Source of the DNA: Flavobacteriales bacterium
Lineage (GTDB): Bacteria; Bacteroidota; Bacteroidia; Flavobacteriales_C; GCA-002722245
NCBI GenBank assembly: GCA_023251095.1
Contig: JAHEZL010000002.1
Location: 1 to 64,000 of the forward strand
DNA length: 64,000 bases
Reading direction: 5' to 3'
Shown here: positions 47,265 through 56,203 of the stretch, one piece after another
Position numbering within the stretch: position 1 is the first letter of the stretch
How the letters are laid out: each line of letters opens with the position of its first letter
Program-made: the position numbers and the translations under genes
The notes under the pieces: generated by a model
Databases searched by the model: none
Seen by the model: the letters and a program-made list of their open reading frames with translations, nothing else
What the model was told of the DNA's origin: nothing

Positions 47265-49405
47265 AAATCGCCGCTTTCTTCTGTTACCAAAGTAAAGTCC
47301 AATTGTTTTTTAACCAGATTGGCACCTACCACTTTAATTTTGATTTTATCGCCGAACTGATACACTTTTCCGGTGCTGCGACCAACCATTCGGTAATTAT
47401 CGGGATCGTGCGACCAGGAGTCGCCAAACATCGTTTTAACCGACACCATGCCTTCGCATCTATTCTCAATAATTTCGCAATAGAGACCCCATTCCGTCAC
47501 ACCTGAAATTACTGCTTCAAAAGTTTCACCAAGATGGGTTTTCAAATATTCTACCTGTTTGTATTTAGTAGACTCACGTTCTGCTTCGGCCGCCAAACGC
47601 TCTCTTTCCGAGCAATGAACGCATTGCTCTTCGTATGTTTCTTTGTTCACGGATTTGTCGCCATCGGCATATTGTTGCAATAAGCGATGCGCCATTACAT
47701 CGGGATAACGACGGATAGGAGAGGTGAAATGAGAGTAAAAATCAAAGGCCAATCCGTAGTGACCGATGTTTTCCGTAGAATATTCAGCCTTTGCCATCGT
47801 ACGAACGGCAAGGGTTTCGAGCATTGACCCGTAGTTTTTTGTTTTGGCATCGGCCAGCATTTTGTTGATCGCGTCACCCACTTGTCGCGGAGTTTGTGCG
47901 TGCAAATCGTAACCGAATTGTTTCACGAAACCGGCAAAAACATTGAATTTTTCCATGGCCGGAACATCGTGAATACGGTATACAAAAGTTTTAGCGGGCT
48001 TTAAATCTTTGCCTACCGACATCGCCACATATTTGTTCGCCAGCAACATAAACTCTTCAATCAGTTTATTCGCATCTTTTGATTCCTTGAAGTAGATTCC
48101 TGTGGGAACGCCCTTTTCATCCAAATGGAATTTAACTTCCAATTTATCAAAGCTAACAGCGCCGTCTTTCATTCGTGCTTTGCGCAAAATTTTTGCCAAC
48201 CGGTCGAAGGTTAAAATCTCCTCTTTCATATCTCCTTCGCCTGTTTCAATTACCTGTTGCGCTTCTTCGTAGCTGAAGCGGCGATCAGAATAAATAACGG
48301 TTCTTCCTATCCAGCGGTTGATCACTTCGGCATTGTCGCTAATTTCAAAAACGCAGGAGTAGCACAATTTTTCTTCGTGCGGACGAAGAGAGCAAACGCC
48401 ATTGGATAATTTTTCGGGAAGCATTGGAACCACACGATCCACAAGGTATACAGAGGTTGCTCTGTCGTAAGCCTCTTTATCGAGAATAGATCCCGGAAGC
48501 ACATAATGCGACACATCGGCGATGTGCACGCCTATTTCCCAATTGCCGTTTTCCAGCTTTTGAATGGAGAGCGCATCGTCAAAATCTTTTGCGTCGTGCG
48601 GATCGATGGTAAAAGTAGTGACTTTACGGAAGTCGCGTCTTTTAGCTATTTCACTTTCTGAAATTTTATCGGGAATGCTTTCTGCGTAAGCTTCCACTTC
48701 TTTAGGGAATTTGGAAGGCAATCCGTATTGAAATAAAATAGCGTGCATTTCAACGTCGTTGTCGCCCGCATTTCCTAAAACTTCAACAATGGCACCTGTT
48801 GGATTTTTGGCGTCTCTCGGCCAATCCAGCATTTTTACAATTACTTTTTGTTTGTTTTGTGCGCCATTTAATTTTGCTGAAGGAATATAAAAATCAACAT
48901 GAATTTTCTGGTTGTCGGGAACCACAAAACCAAAATCTTTTACCAGCTCAACAGTACCAATAAATTCTGTGCGTTTGCGCTCCACAACTTCAACAATTTT
49001 ACCTTCCGGTTTTTTGCCGCGACCGGGAATAATTTCCACTTTAACAATGTCCTGATGCAAAGCATCGCCGGTAAATTTTGCCGGAACATAGATGTCTTCT
49101 TCGCTGTCTTCTACAATTATATAAGCGGCTCCTGAAGCAGTAAAATCAGCTCTTCCAACAAGCCCTCCTTTAGATTCTTTTCCGCCGCCGAGCACAAATT
49201 TTCCGCGATGAATTTCTTTGATGCTTCCTTTATCCACTAAATCAAATAAAATATTCAGCACCAATCGTTGATCTTCTTTTTTAGTGAGGCGCAAATCCTT
49301 AGTGATTTGTTTGTGGCTCAGTTCTTTTTCTCCGGCTTTATAAAATAGCTGCAATACCGAGTTGGTAAGGGATCCGGAACTTATGTTTTTTTTGCTTTTG
49401 CTCAT
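47261..49405 (-). CDS. rnr: Ribonuclease R
   Basis: 714 residues. N-terminal winged helix and cold-shock domains, RNB catalytic core with TIDPHDAKDFDDALSI (metal aspartates) and FTSPIRRYPDVMAHRLL, and a C-terminal S1 domain (GVTEWGLYCEI). 3'-5' exonuclease that removes structured RNA. A lysine-rich C-terminal tail found in enterobacteria is absent. Confidence 0.96.
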   Translation of the reverse strand: MSKSKKNISSGSLTNSVLQLFYKAGEKELSHKQITKDLRLTKKEDQRLVLNILFDLVDKGSIKEIHRGKFVLGGGKESKGGLVGRADFTASGAAYIIVEDSEEDIYVPAKFTGDALHQDIVKVEIIPGRGKKPEGKIVEVVERKRTEFIGTVELVKDFGFVVPDNQKIHVDFYIPSAKLNGAQNKQKVIVKMLDWPRDAKNPTGAIVEVLGNAGDNDVEMHAILFQYGLPSKFPKEVEAYAESIPDKISESEIAKRRDFRKVTTFTIDPHDAKDFDDALSIQKLENGNWEIGVHIADVSHYVLPGSILDKEAYDRATSVYLVDRVVPMLPEKLSNGVCSLRPHEEKLCYSCVFEISDNAEVINRWIGRTVIYSDRRFSYEEAQQVIETGEGDMKEEILTFDRLAKILRKARMKDGAVSFDKLEVKFHLDEKGVPTGIYFKESKDANKLIEEFMLLANKYVAMSVGKDLKPAKTFVYRIHDVPAMEKFNVFAGFVKQFGYDLHAQTPRQVGDAINKMLADAKTKNYGSMLETLAVRTMAKAEYSTENIGHYGLAFDFYSHFTSPIRRYPDVMAHRLLQQYADGDKSVNKETYEEQCVHCSERERLAAEAERESTKYKQVEYLKTHLGETFEAVISGVTEWGLYCEIIENRCEGMVSVKTMFGDSWSHDPDNYRMVGRSTGKVYQFGDKIKIKVVGANLVKKQLDFTLVTEESGDF

Positions 49406-49474
49406 GTTACTAAAAATAAAAAAAGGAACAACATCGCGCTACAGAACACACAGAAGTTATGAACAGAAGAATCT

Positions 49475-51835
49475 CTAAAACAAAATTTTATACGATCCCA
49501 CAGGGAATAAACCCAATTGGTATTCTATCCTTACTGTTTTTGAAACATTGTCGTACAGCTGCTGAAATACATTTTGTGTATTGAAAATATTTTGAGCGTT
49601 GAAGCTCCATTCCTGCGTTATTTTTTTGGTATTATAACGGAAGCTGATTTTTAAATCGGCGCGGAAATAATCGTGGAATTTGTGCACATAAATGTCGTTG
49701 AGATCATACTGTACTTTTCCTGCAGCGATTGATTTATCCAGATCAATACCAATGTAGCGCTTGCCTCCCGCATACGTGATTTTAGCGTCCACCTGCAACA
49801 CAGATCTTTTTCTTTTGCCCAGCACAATTTCAAAACCCGATAAAGCATTTACGGCATAATTTCCATTGAAGGCTGTGTTGCGTTCAACACCATCTCCGCC
49901 ACTGTATTTGGAGTCGTAAAGAGATCCGCTCAGTAAATAATAATATCCTTTATTGAAATTTCTTTCCATGGTAAATTCTAAACCGTAGTTCCTTCCTTTT
50001 CCATTATTGACAAGACTGTCCACGGGAGGAAAAGCGAAGTCGGCACCAAAATTCGCCATGCTGAAATATGAATTGGCAGAAACAGGAGTGTTGTAAACCT
50101 GTTGGTAATAGCTTTCAATTTTCACTCGTGTATTTCCCGAAACCGCAAGATTATAGCCCAGTACAAGGTGATTACTTTTTGTAAAGCCTAATTTTTCATT
50201 TGTCCGAACGGTAGAATTATCGGCCAAAGTAGTTTCAATCAAATAAGTTTTAAAGGGTTGAACCTGAGAGTGCATTCCGGCAGCCAGCGACAAAGATTGT
50301 TTTTTTGTAAAGTCCCAGCTGAGTCCGGCGCGCGGCTCCACAACAGAAGCAGAATTTAAAGTAAGCGCTTGATAATGCACGCCAAGATTAAGCTTCAGCT
50401 GGTCGGTAAATTTGTGTTGAAACTGAGAATAACCCTGTACTAAAAAAGTTTGCCCGTTGAAATCATAACCCGTGTACCATTTTTTATCAACCAGGAATTT
50501 TTCATTGTAGTTCACATGGTATAAGTCCACTATGAATCCTGATTTCCAGGAATTACGGGAAGAAAATTTAGTGTTGATGTACCAGTTCAAAGAATATTTT
50601 ATTTCACGGGAATTGTCCTCATAAATTTTACCGGGATTTTGAAAGTTTGTGTCTAAGGAATCGGTGCGCACCACTTGTCCGGTTCCTGATATCGCAAATA
50701 CCGCGCGCATATGAGTTTTCTGAGTGAGATACAAAAGATAGCTGATTCCTGTTACGCCCATGCTGGAGTTCAAATAAGCATTGGTTCCTGATTGGGTATA
50801 CGATACATCATTGGTTTTTTTCTGTTTGCTTTGCAAAATAGAAATGTTGCTCATCCCGCCAACACCAAAGATTTCCAGTCGACCGGATTTTTGTCCGAGA
50901 GGAATATCAATGTTAAAAGTCACATCCTGGTATTGCGGAACAGCAGCAACACCAAAGGAAATACCGAGGGCATCAAAAATTCCTAAAGTAGAATAACGAT
51001 AATTCGCCATGTAAGAAGCCTTGCTTTTTTTACTGAAGGGACCTTCTGCACCCAGCTCCAATCCATTGAAACCGAACATTCCCGTTCCTTCAAATTTTTC
51101 ATTGTTTCCGTGGCGCAATTTTAAATCGAAGGCGCCCGCTACTGCATTTCCATAATCAGAAGGAAAGGCTCCTGTCATGAAATCCGATTTCGCCAGATTG
51201 TTATTGTTGAGAATAGTGATTGGACCGCCTGTGCTGCCCAGAGATCCGAAGTGATTGGGATTTGGAATATTGATACCGTTCAGTCGCCATAAAATTCCCG
51301 ACGGAGAATTTCCGCGGATGATAATATCGTTGCGGTTATCTGAAGAAGAAATCACTCCGGCGTAGTTCATCGCCATTCGTGATACGTCGCTTAAACTTCC
51401 CGCAAAACGTTCGGTTTGTTTTGGAGAAAGGTTGACGTTGCTGTTCACAATGGCTTCATTTTCGGGCTTCGCAGTATTTTTTCTAACGATTTTTATTGCT
51501 TCGGTAGCCAACACTTTTTCTTCCATTTCTATTTCGAGGTAGAGCTCTTTTCCCGATTTCACTTCCTGATTGGCGAGGGTCATGGTGCCGTGTGAAAGAG
51601 AGGAAATAAGTATGGTTTGTCGCCCCACAGGAACATTTTCCAATTTAAAATAACCTTTAGCATCGCTTAGTGCAGAAAGAAAAGGATCAGAGTTTTCAAT
51701 GCTTACCATGGCCCCTTCAACAGGCAGCTTGGAGTTTTTATCGATTACCTGTCCGCGAACCGATTGCGTAAGGGATTGTGCCGATGCCGCAAAAAAACAA
51801 AGCAGAAAGACGAAAATTAAGGAGTAAGATTTCAT
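49475..51835 (-). CDS. TonB-dependent receptor with carboxypeptidase-like N-domain
   Basis: 786 residues with signal peptide to about 19. CarboxypepD_reg-like domain about 24-110 (VRGQVIDKNSKLPVEGAMVSIEN), plug domain about 125-225 (IIIRGNSPSGILWRLNGINIPNPNHFGS), then a beta-barrel. Lacks a SusD partner next door, so it is a stand-alone TonB receptor; the substrate is not evident. Ends with GSYKILF typical of barrel ends. Confidence 0.92.
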   Translation of the reverse strand: MKSYSLIFVFLLCFFAASAQSLTQSVRGQVIDKNSKLPVEGAMVSIENSDPFLSALSDAKGYFKLENVPVGRQTILISSLSHGTMTLANQEVKSGKELYLEIEMEEKVLATEAIKIVRKNTAKPENEAIVNSNVNLSPKQTERFAGSLSDVSRMAMNYAGVISSSDNRNDIIIRGNSPSGILWRLNGINIPNPNHFGSLGSTGGPITILNNNNLAKSDFMTGAFPSDYGNAVAGAFDLKLRHGNNEKFEGTGMFGFNGLELGAEGPFSKKSKASYMANYRYSTLGIFDALGISFGVAAVPQYQDVTFNIDIPLGQKSGRLEIFGVGGMSNISILQSKQKKTNDVSYTQSGTNAYLNSSMGVTGISYLLYLTQKTHMRAVFAISGTGQVVRTDSLDTNFQNPGKIYEDNSREIKYSLNWYINTKFSSRNSWKSGFIVDLYHVNYNEKFLVDKKWYTGYDFNGQTFLVQGYSQFQHKFTDQLKLNLGVHYQALTLNSASVVEPRAGLSWDFTKKQSLSLAAGMHSQVQPFKTYLIETTLADNSTVRTNEKLGFTKSNHLVLGYNLAVSGNTRVKIESYYQQVYNTPVSANSYFSMANFGADFAFPPVDSLVNNGKGRNYGLEFTMERNFNKGYYYLLSGSLYDSKYSGGDGVERNTAFNGNYAVNALSGFEIVLGKRKRSVLQVDAKITYAGGKRYIGIDLDKSIAAGKVQYDLNDIYVHKFHDYFRADLKISFRYNTKKITQEWSFNAQNIFNTQNVFQQLYDNVSKTVRIEYQLGLFPVGSYKILF

Positions 51836-51855
51836 GTTGCAAAAGTATAATAATC

Positions 51856-51863
51856 TATCTTTG
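51856..51863 (+). promoter_or_regulatory. Likely -7 element for the giant YwqK-repeat gene
   Basis: TATCTTTG, an exact TAnnTTTG match, 41 nt before the ATG at 51904. It supports 51904 as the start, because the longer frame from 51778 begins upstream of it. Confidence 0.55.
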
Positions 51864-51903
51864 CCGCAGAGAACAATGTTGGATAATTTTTTCTTTTTTA
51901 TTT

Positions 51904-54900
51904 ATGCAAAAAACATTTTTTATTTTATTGATGCTTAGCGGCTATTTTGTAAACGCTCAGGTTGACACATTTTCTTTCAAAGGAAAAAAATATCTGGTGT
52001 ATCCCTACCAAATCGAGGGACAAAAAGAAGTAAAGCCGGACAGAATCTCTTTATATCAAAGAATAAAATACGGATCAGCTGCTGCTGTTGCGCCTTATGA
52101 AAGCGATGACTACGAAAACGAAAGTGAAATACCTCCGATATTTGATTCTATCCCTTCCGGAAACTACGTATTGTTGCAGTCGCCCGACGACACCAGAAAA
52201 AACAGATGGAGAAAACATTTTAGAAAATTATCGCCCAACGTTCGCGCAGAGTTTTTTATAGAAAACGGAAAAATCAACGGCACAGCAATTCTGTATTTAA
52301 AAACGGGAGTTGTCGACAGAGAAATTTCTTATCAGGATGGATTGAAACACGGCGAATGCAAAAGCATTTATTTTGTTGGCGACACCTCCTACACCAATAC
52401 TACTACCTATAAAATGGGCGTTTTAGACGGTCCGTACAAAACCCACGAAATGTACAACGATAAAATTTTCTTGTCTTATGAAGGATCTTATAAAGGCGGA
52501 ATAAGAGATGGTTGGTACAAAAGCTATGGATTGAATGATGCCGGCGTGCATTATTTATCGGAAGAATATTTTATAGTGGGCGAAAATGAATTTTCAAAAC
52601 ATTATCTGGGGTATTATGACAACGGAAAATTGAGGATGGAAGCATATCCTGATTCAACAGCTTCGTTTGACTATGAACAACCTGAATACACGTATATCAC
52701 AGATACAATGTATACCCGAAAAACAAAAAAAGGAGAAACAACTGAGTATGACGGCTCGTCGTTTTACGGCTCGTTCGCGCCTTTAAACAACACTTCTTAT
52801 ACTTGCTACCATAGCAACGGCCGCGTGTTGGGGAAATTTTCTTTTGACACGGTAAGTAATCAAATACAATTCGACACTGTTTTTACTTCTTCGGGAAAAC
52901 CCGCTATTATTAAAGCAGCTCTTCCCGATACCAACGGACACAAGCGTTTCTCGATTTCTCATTTTTTGCTTAGTGGCGGAATGACGAGTCAGAATTTATA
53001 TGCATCCGATTCTTCGGGCTTCACAAATATTTATCAGAGTTCAGAGGAAAATATTGCCGGAAAACAGGAAATAACAAGTGCAGATTATTCACTGATTTTT
53101 AAATCGGGATGGAAAAAAACATCCAAAGATTCTTTACTGCTCACGGGAATAACTACTAAAAACAACAGATTGATTTACGAATATGAGAGTCCGCTTATGG
53201 ATCATCAAAAGTTTGTGCGCTCCAAAGAGCAATACGGCTCGGGTTATTCTCTGGATTTTAAAATCACCAATTACGATACCGCACATGCCGCTTACCAAAG
53301 TATTTTCACTTGTGGCAAAGGAAAAGCAGTGTTGTATACTTTCAGGGATGAATCGCCGATGGCGAAAAACAGAATTTCATCGGGCAAACTTTTTCAGAAT
53401 ATTTTACGCACTAGAAAAAGCGATAAAATCATGGACTCTCTTGTCGTTTACTATGATGGCATTCCATACACCGGACCATTGGAAATTCGTGCGTCGAGTA
53501 AAAAAGAGATATTGATAAAAAAGAGCAACAAGCTAATCATCAATCCGCTTATGCTTACATCAAAACAACTCGGTAGAAAGGAACAAATATTTTTGAAAGC
53601 ATCTTTTATTAAGATGCAGTTTAAAAACGGACAAATTCAAAATGCCAATTTGAAATTTCAGGATAGAAAAATGAATATCCGCGCTCACTGCGATTTCAAA
53701 AATAGTTTACCTCAAGGCAAGGCTTACGGAAGAATGGTGAAGAGAAATCGTTTAGGAAAAATAAAAAGAGACGAAACAATAGAAGCTGTTTTAAATGAGG
53801 GCTTGCTGGATGGTAAATTCAAGGAGTGGAGTACCGGAGAAAGCAACAACAAAAGATATCTCAAACTACAGTCTACTTATTCCATCGGTCGTTGTGTTGA
53901 CAGTTCTTTTTATTACCGTGAAGACGGAAAATTATGGACCATCGGCGTTTTCAATAAAGAAGGAAAAAGAAACGGACCACAGTATTCTTATGATGAAAAA
54001 GGAAATGTTCAGGACTATTCTTATTTTGAAAATGGTAAACAGGAAGGCATCAGTTACCGACTGAATGAAATCGGCGACACGGTTTCCAGCGCTACTTACT
54101 TGAACGATTCTTTGGAAGGAAGATATTATGCAGCCAGCATTGATTATCCTGATTACATTGTTTTAAATAAAATTTACGCCTCTTTCAAAAAAGGAAAATT
54201 GTGCGGAAAATTTATTTACACAGATGGATTTAATGTTAAACGATTGATGTTTAATGTTGATAGCAGTCGAGTTTATTCGATTGAGAATTATCAGTTGTTC
54301 AGCATTTGGGAAAGCGCATTGCCTTTCGCGGGAGAAGCCAATGTTTATCACCCTAACGGCAAGTTATATGCCCAAGGTAAAATGAAAATGAATCCCCCGG
54401 TTATTGTTAGCTATGATGATGATTTGTATGGAGATTATGCACAGGCCGATGCTGTCAGGGCTTATGAAGAAGCAGAACATAATGAAAAAGACGTTAACGG
54501 CATGAGCAAAACAGGCCTCTGGTCTTATTACAATTCTGTTGGCAGAAAACAAGCCGAAATAAATTACGCCGACACTACTTATGTGATCGGAAAAGACACC
54601 ATTTCATCGGGAATAGCTAATTACAAAGGCTATTACGACAATGGTAAATTAAAATATCTTGGCGTTTTGTTGAGTGAAGCACCCATGGAAAATTGTGAAA
54701 GCGATTTACAGGAATTGGAATTTATTGCCGATTATTCTTTGTACATCGCTCCAAATGGAGATACTCTGGTGAAAAACGGAAACGGAAAATTGCAAACTTT
54801 CAATCACGACGGCGGAGTTAAATCGGAAGGTGAAATAAAACACGCCAAAAAACAAGGCTGGTGGAAGGAATACAACAAGGAAGGAAAATTAATTTCGGCC

Positions 54901-55113
54901 GGACAATATGCTAACGGAAAGAAAAACGGAAGATGGCTCACCGGCGATTTAACCGGTTTGAATTATCTGGACGGCGGTTGTTATGAGTCGGAAGAAATGA
55001 AGAAAAAAGTGGCCAATGCCGTTAAATATGAAATTGAAATAGAAGAAGTGATCTACGAAGACGACGTTGAGAAAAGTAAGCAGACTTACAGATTCACCAG
55101 AAGTGTAGAGTAA
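51904..55113 (+). CDS. Giant secreted YwqK/MORN-repeat protein
   Basis: 1069 residues with signal peptide MQKTFFILLMLSGYFVNAQ. Repeats similar to the 43185 gene occupy about 110-270 and 590-1040 (for example KIKRDETIEAVLNEGLLDGKFKEW, YYNSVGRKQAEINYADTTY, and WKEYNKEGKLISAGQYANGKKNGRW), with a non-repeat centre about 300-590. Function is unknown. A longer frame into the TonB receptor start region is a chance extension. Confidence 0.87.
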   Translation: MQKTFFILLMLSGYFVNAQVDTFSFKGKKYLVYPYQIEGQKEVKPDRISLYQRIKYGSAAAVAPYESDDYENESEIPPIFDSIPSGNYVLLQSPDDTRKNRWRKHFRKLSPNVRAEFFIENGKINGTAILYLKTGVVDREISYQDGLKHGECKSIYFVGDTSYTNTTTYKMGVLDGPYKTHEMYNDKIFLSYEGSYKGGIRDGWYKSYGLNDAGVHYLSEEYFIVGENEFSKHYLGYYDNGKLRMEAYPDSTASFDYEQPEYTYITDTMYTRKTKKGETTEYDGSSFYGSFAPLNNTSYTCYHSNGRVLGKFSFDTVSNQIQFDTVFTSSGKPAIIKAALPDTNGHKRFSISHFLLSGGMTSQNLYASDSSGFTNIYQSSEENIAGKQEITSADYSLIFKSGWKKTSKDSLLLTGITTKNNRLIYEYESPLMDHQKFVRSKEQYGSGYSLDFKITNYDTAHAAYQSIFTCGKGKAVLYTFRDESPMAKNRISSGKLFQNILRTRKSDKIMDSLVVYYDGIPYTGPLEIRASSKKEILIKKSNKLIINPLMLTSKQLGRKEQIFLKASFIKMQFKNGQIQNANLKFQDRKMNIRAHCDFKNSLPQGKAYGRMVKRNRLGKIKRDETIEAVLNEGLLDGKFKEWSTGESNNKRYLKLQSTYSIGRCVDSSFYYREDGKLWTIGVFNKEGKRNGPQYSYDEKGNVQDYSYFENGKQEGISYRLNEIGDTVSSATYLNDSLEGRYYAASIDYPDYIVLNKIYASFKKGKLCGKFIYTDGFNVKRLMFNVDSSRVYSIENYQLFSIWESALPFAGEANVYHPNGKLYAQGKMKMNPPVIVSYDDDLYGDYAQADAVRAYEEAEHNEKDVNGMSKTGLWSYYNSVGRKQAEINYADTTYVIGKDTISSGIANYKGYYDNGKLKYLGVLLSEAPMENCESDLQELEFIADYSLYIAPNGDTLVKNGNGKLQTFNHDGGVKSEGEIKHAKKQGWWKEYNKEGKLISAGQYANGKKNGRWLTGDLTGLNYLDGGCYESEEMKKKVANAVKYEIEIEEVIYEDDVEKSKQTYRFTRSVE

Positions 55114-55133
55114 ACAACAATATTTTTGCGGGC

Positions 55134-55165
55134 TTTGGTAAAGAATAAATAATTCGGTATGTTTG
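55134..55165 (+). promoter_or_regulatory. Promoter of ferritin
   Basis: TTTG (55134-55137), 20-nt spacer, TATGTTTG (55158-55165). Full match to the Bacteroidota type, 25 nt before the ferritin ATG. No iron-box is seen. Confidence 0.7.
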
Positions 55166-55190
55166 GGTTAAACCAAAAACCGGGCTTAGA

Positions 55191-55712
55191 ATGCTTTCCA
55201 AAAAAGTACAAGACACCTTAAACAAACAAATTTTATTAGAAGCCGAATCATCAAACCTTTATCTCGCCATGGCATCATGGTCGGAAAACAAAGGATTGAG
55301 CGGAACTTCCGAATTTTTATACCGTCACTCCGACGAGGAAAGAACGCACATGCTGAAGCTGGTGCGTTATGTTAACGAAAGAGGCGGACAGGCAAAAATA
55401 CCGGCCCTTAAACAACCTCCTGTAGATTTTACATCCTTAACAGCTTTGTTCGAAGGATTGTTGAAACACGAAATTTTTGTATCAGAAGAAATAAATAATG
55501 TGGTGGACACTTGCTTGAAAGAGAAAGATTTTACCACTCACAATTTCATGCAATGGTACGTTGCCGAACAAATTGAGGAAGAGGCAACAGCCAGAAAAGT
55601 AATGGATAAATTACACCTGATCGGTAACGATAAAGGAGGCTTGTATTTATTCGACAGAGATTTGGAAAACTTAGCGGGACAGTCGGTTGCAACCGGCGCC
55701 AAAGGCCAATAA
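55191..55712 (+). CDS. ftnA: Non-heme ferritin
   Basis: 173 residues, four-helix bundle. The ferroxidase glutamates and histidine are visible in LLEAESSNLYLAMASW, HSDEERTHMLKL and QIEEEATARKV. Stores iron as ferric mineral in the cytosol. No heme-binding Met of bacterioferritin is obvious. Confidence 0.94.
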   Translation: MLSKKVQDTLNKQILLEAESSNLYLAMASWSENKGLSGTSEFLYRHSDEERTHMLKLVRYVNERGGQAKIPALKQPPVDFTSLTALFEGLLKHEIFVSEEINNVVDTCLKEKDFTTHNFMQWYVAEQIEEEATARKVMDKLHLIGNDKGGLYLFDRDLENLAGQSVATGAKGQ

Positions 55713-55743
55713 TAATAGGGAATAATATTTTAGTTGTAGTATT

Positions 55744-56103
55744 TTGATCAGATTAATTGCGACCATATCCATAGTGCTTGGCGCCGCTCTTTTTGCGGGT
55801 TGTCACAGAACCTATTACGATGACACCGTTAGAACACCTCGTGGTGCAAAGGGATACCACGACAGTTATAGCACCAGAGGTTATCAAAAGAAAAAAGTGA
55901 AACTGGATGATTCTTATTCTTCAGATCGCCACAGCACCAAAAAACAAGCAGAATACGCCGATAGTTATTCGGTGAAATCCAAAAAAAACTCAGGCAGTAA
56001 ATACAAAGATTCTTATTCTTCAGGAAACGGTAGAAAAAGAAAACTCAAATTTTACGACAGCTTCTCTTCCAAAAAAAGAAAGAATATTTTTCTGTCGAAA
56101 TAA
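55744..56103 (+). CDS. Lipoprotein with five DSYS repeats
   Basis: 119 residues. Start is the TTG at 55744, needed for the signal peptide (MIRLIATISIVLGAALFAGC), with lipobox Cys at 20. The mature part is basic and carries DSYS at 40, 56, 73 and 89 and DSFS at 105, a period of 16-17 residues, separated by K/R-rich linkers. No known domain. It lies between ferritin and the cyclase gene, 31 nt after the former. A surface or periplasmic matrix role is a guess. Confidence 0.72.
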   Translation: MIRLIATISIVLGAALFAGCHRTYYDDTVRTPRGAKGYHDSYSTRGYQKKKVKLDDSYSSDRHSTKKQAEYADSYSVKSKKNSGSKYKDSYSSGNGRKRKLKFYDSFSSKKRKNIFLSK

Positions 56104-56203
56104 GGTTTTGCCCTTGTTAGTAAATTACTAAAACTTCATTCTTCAGAGCCTTCACCCCAAAACATTTTTTGCCTACTTTAGAAGCGCAGTAAAACGAAAT
56201 ATT

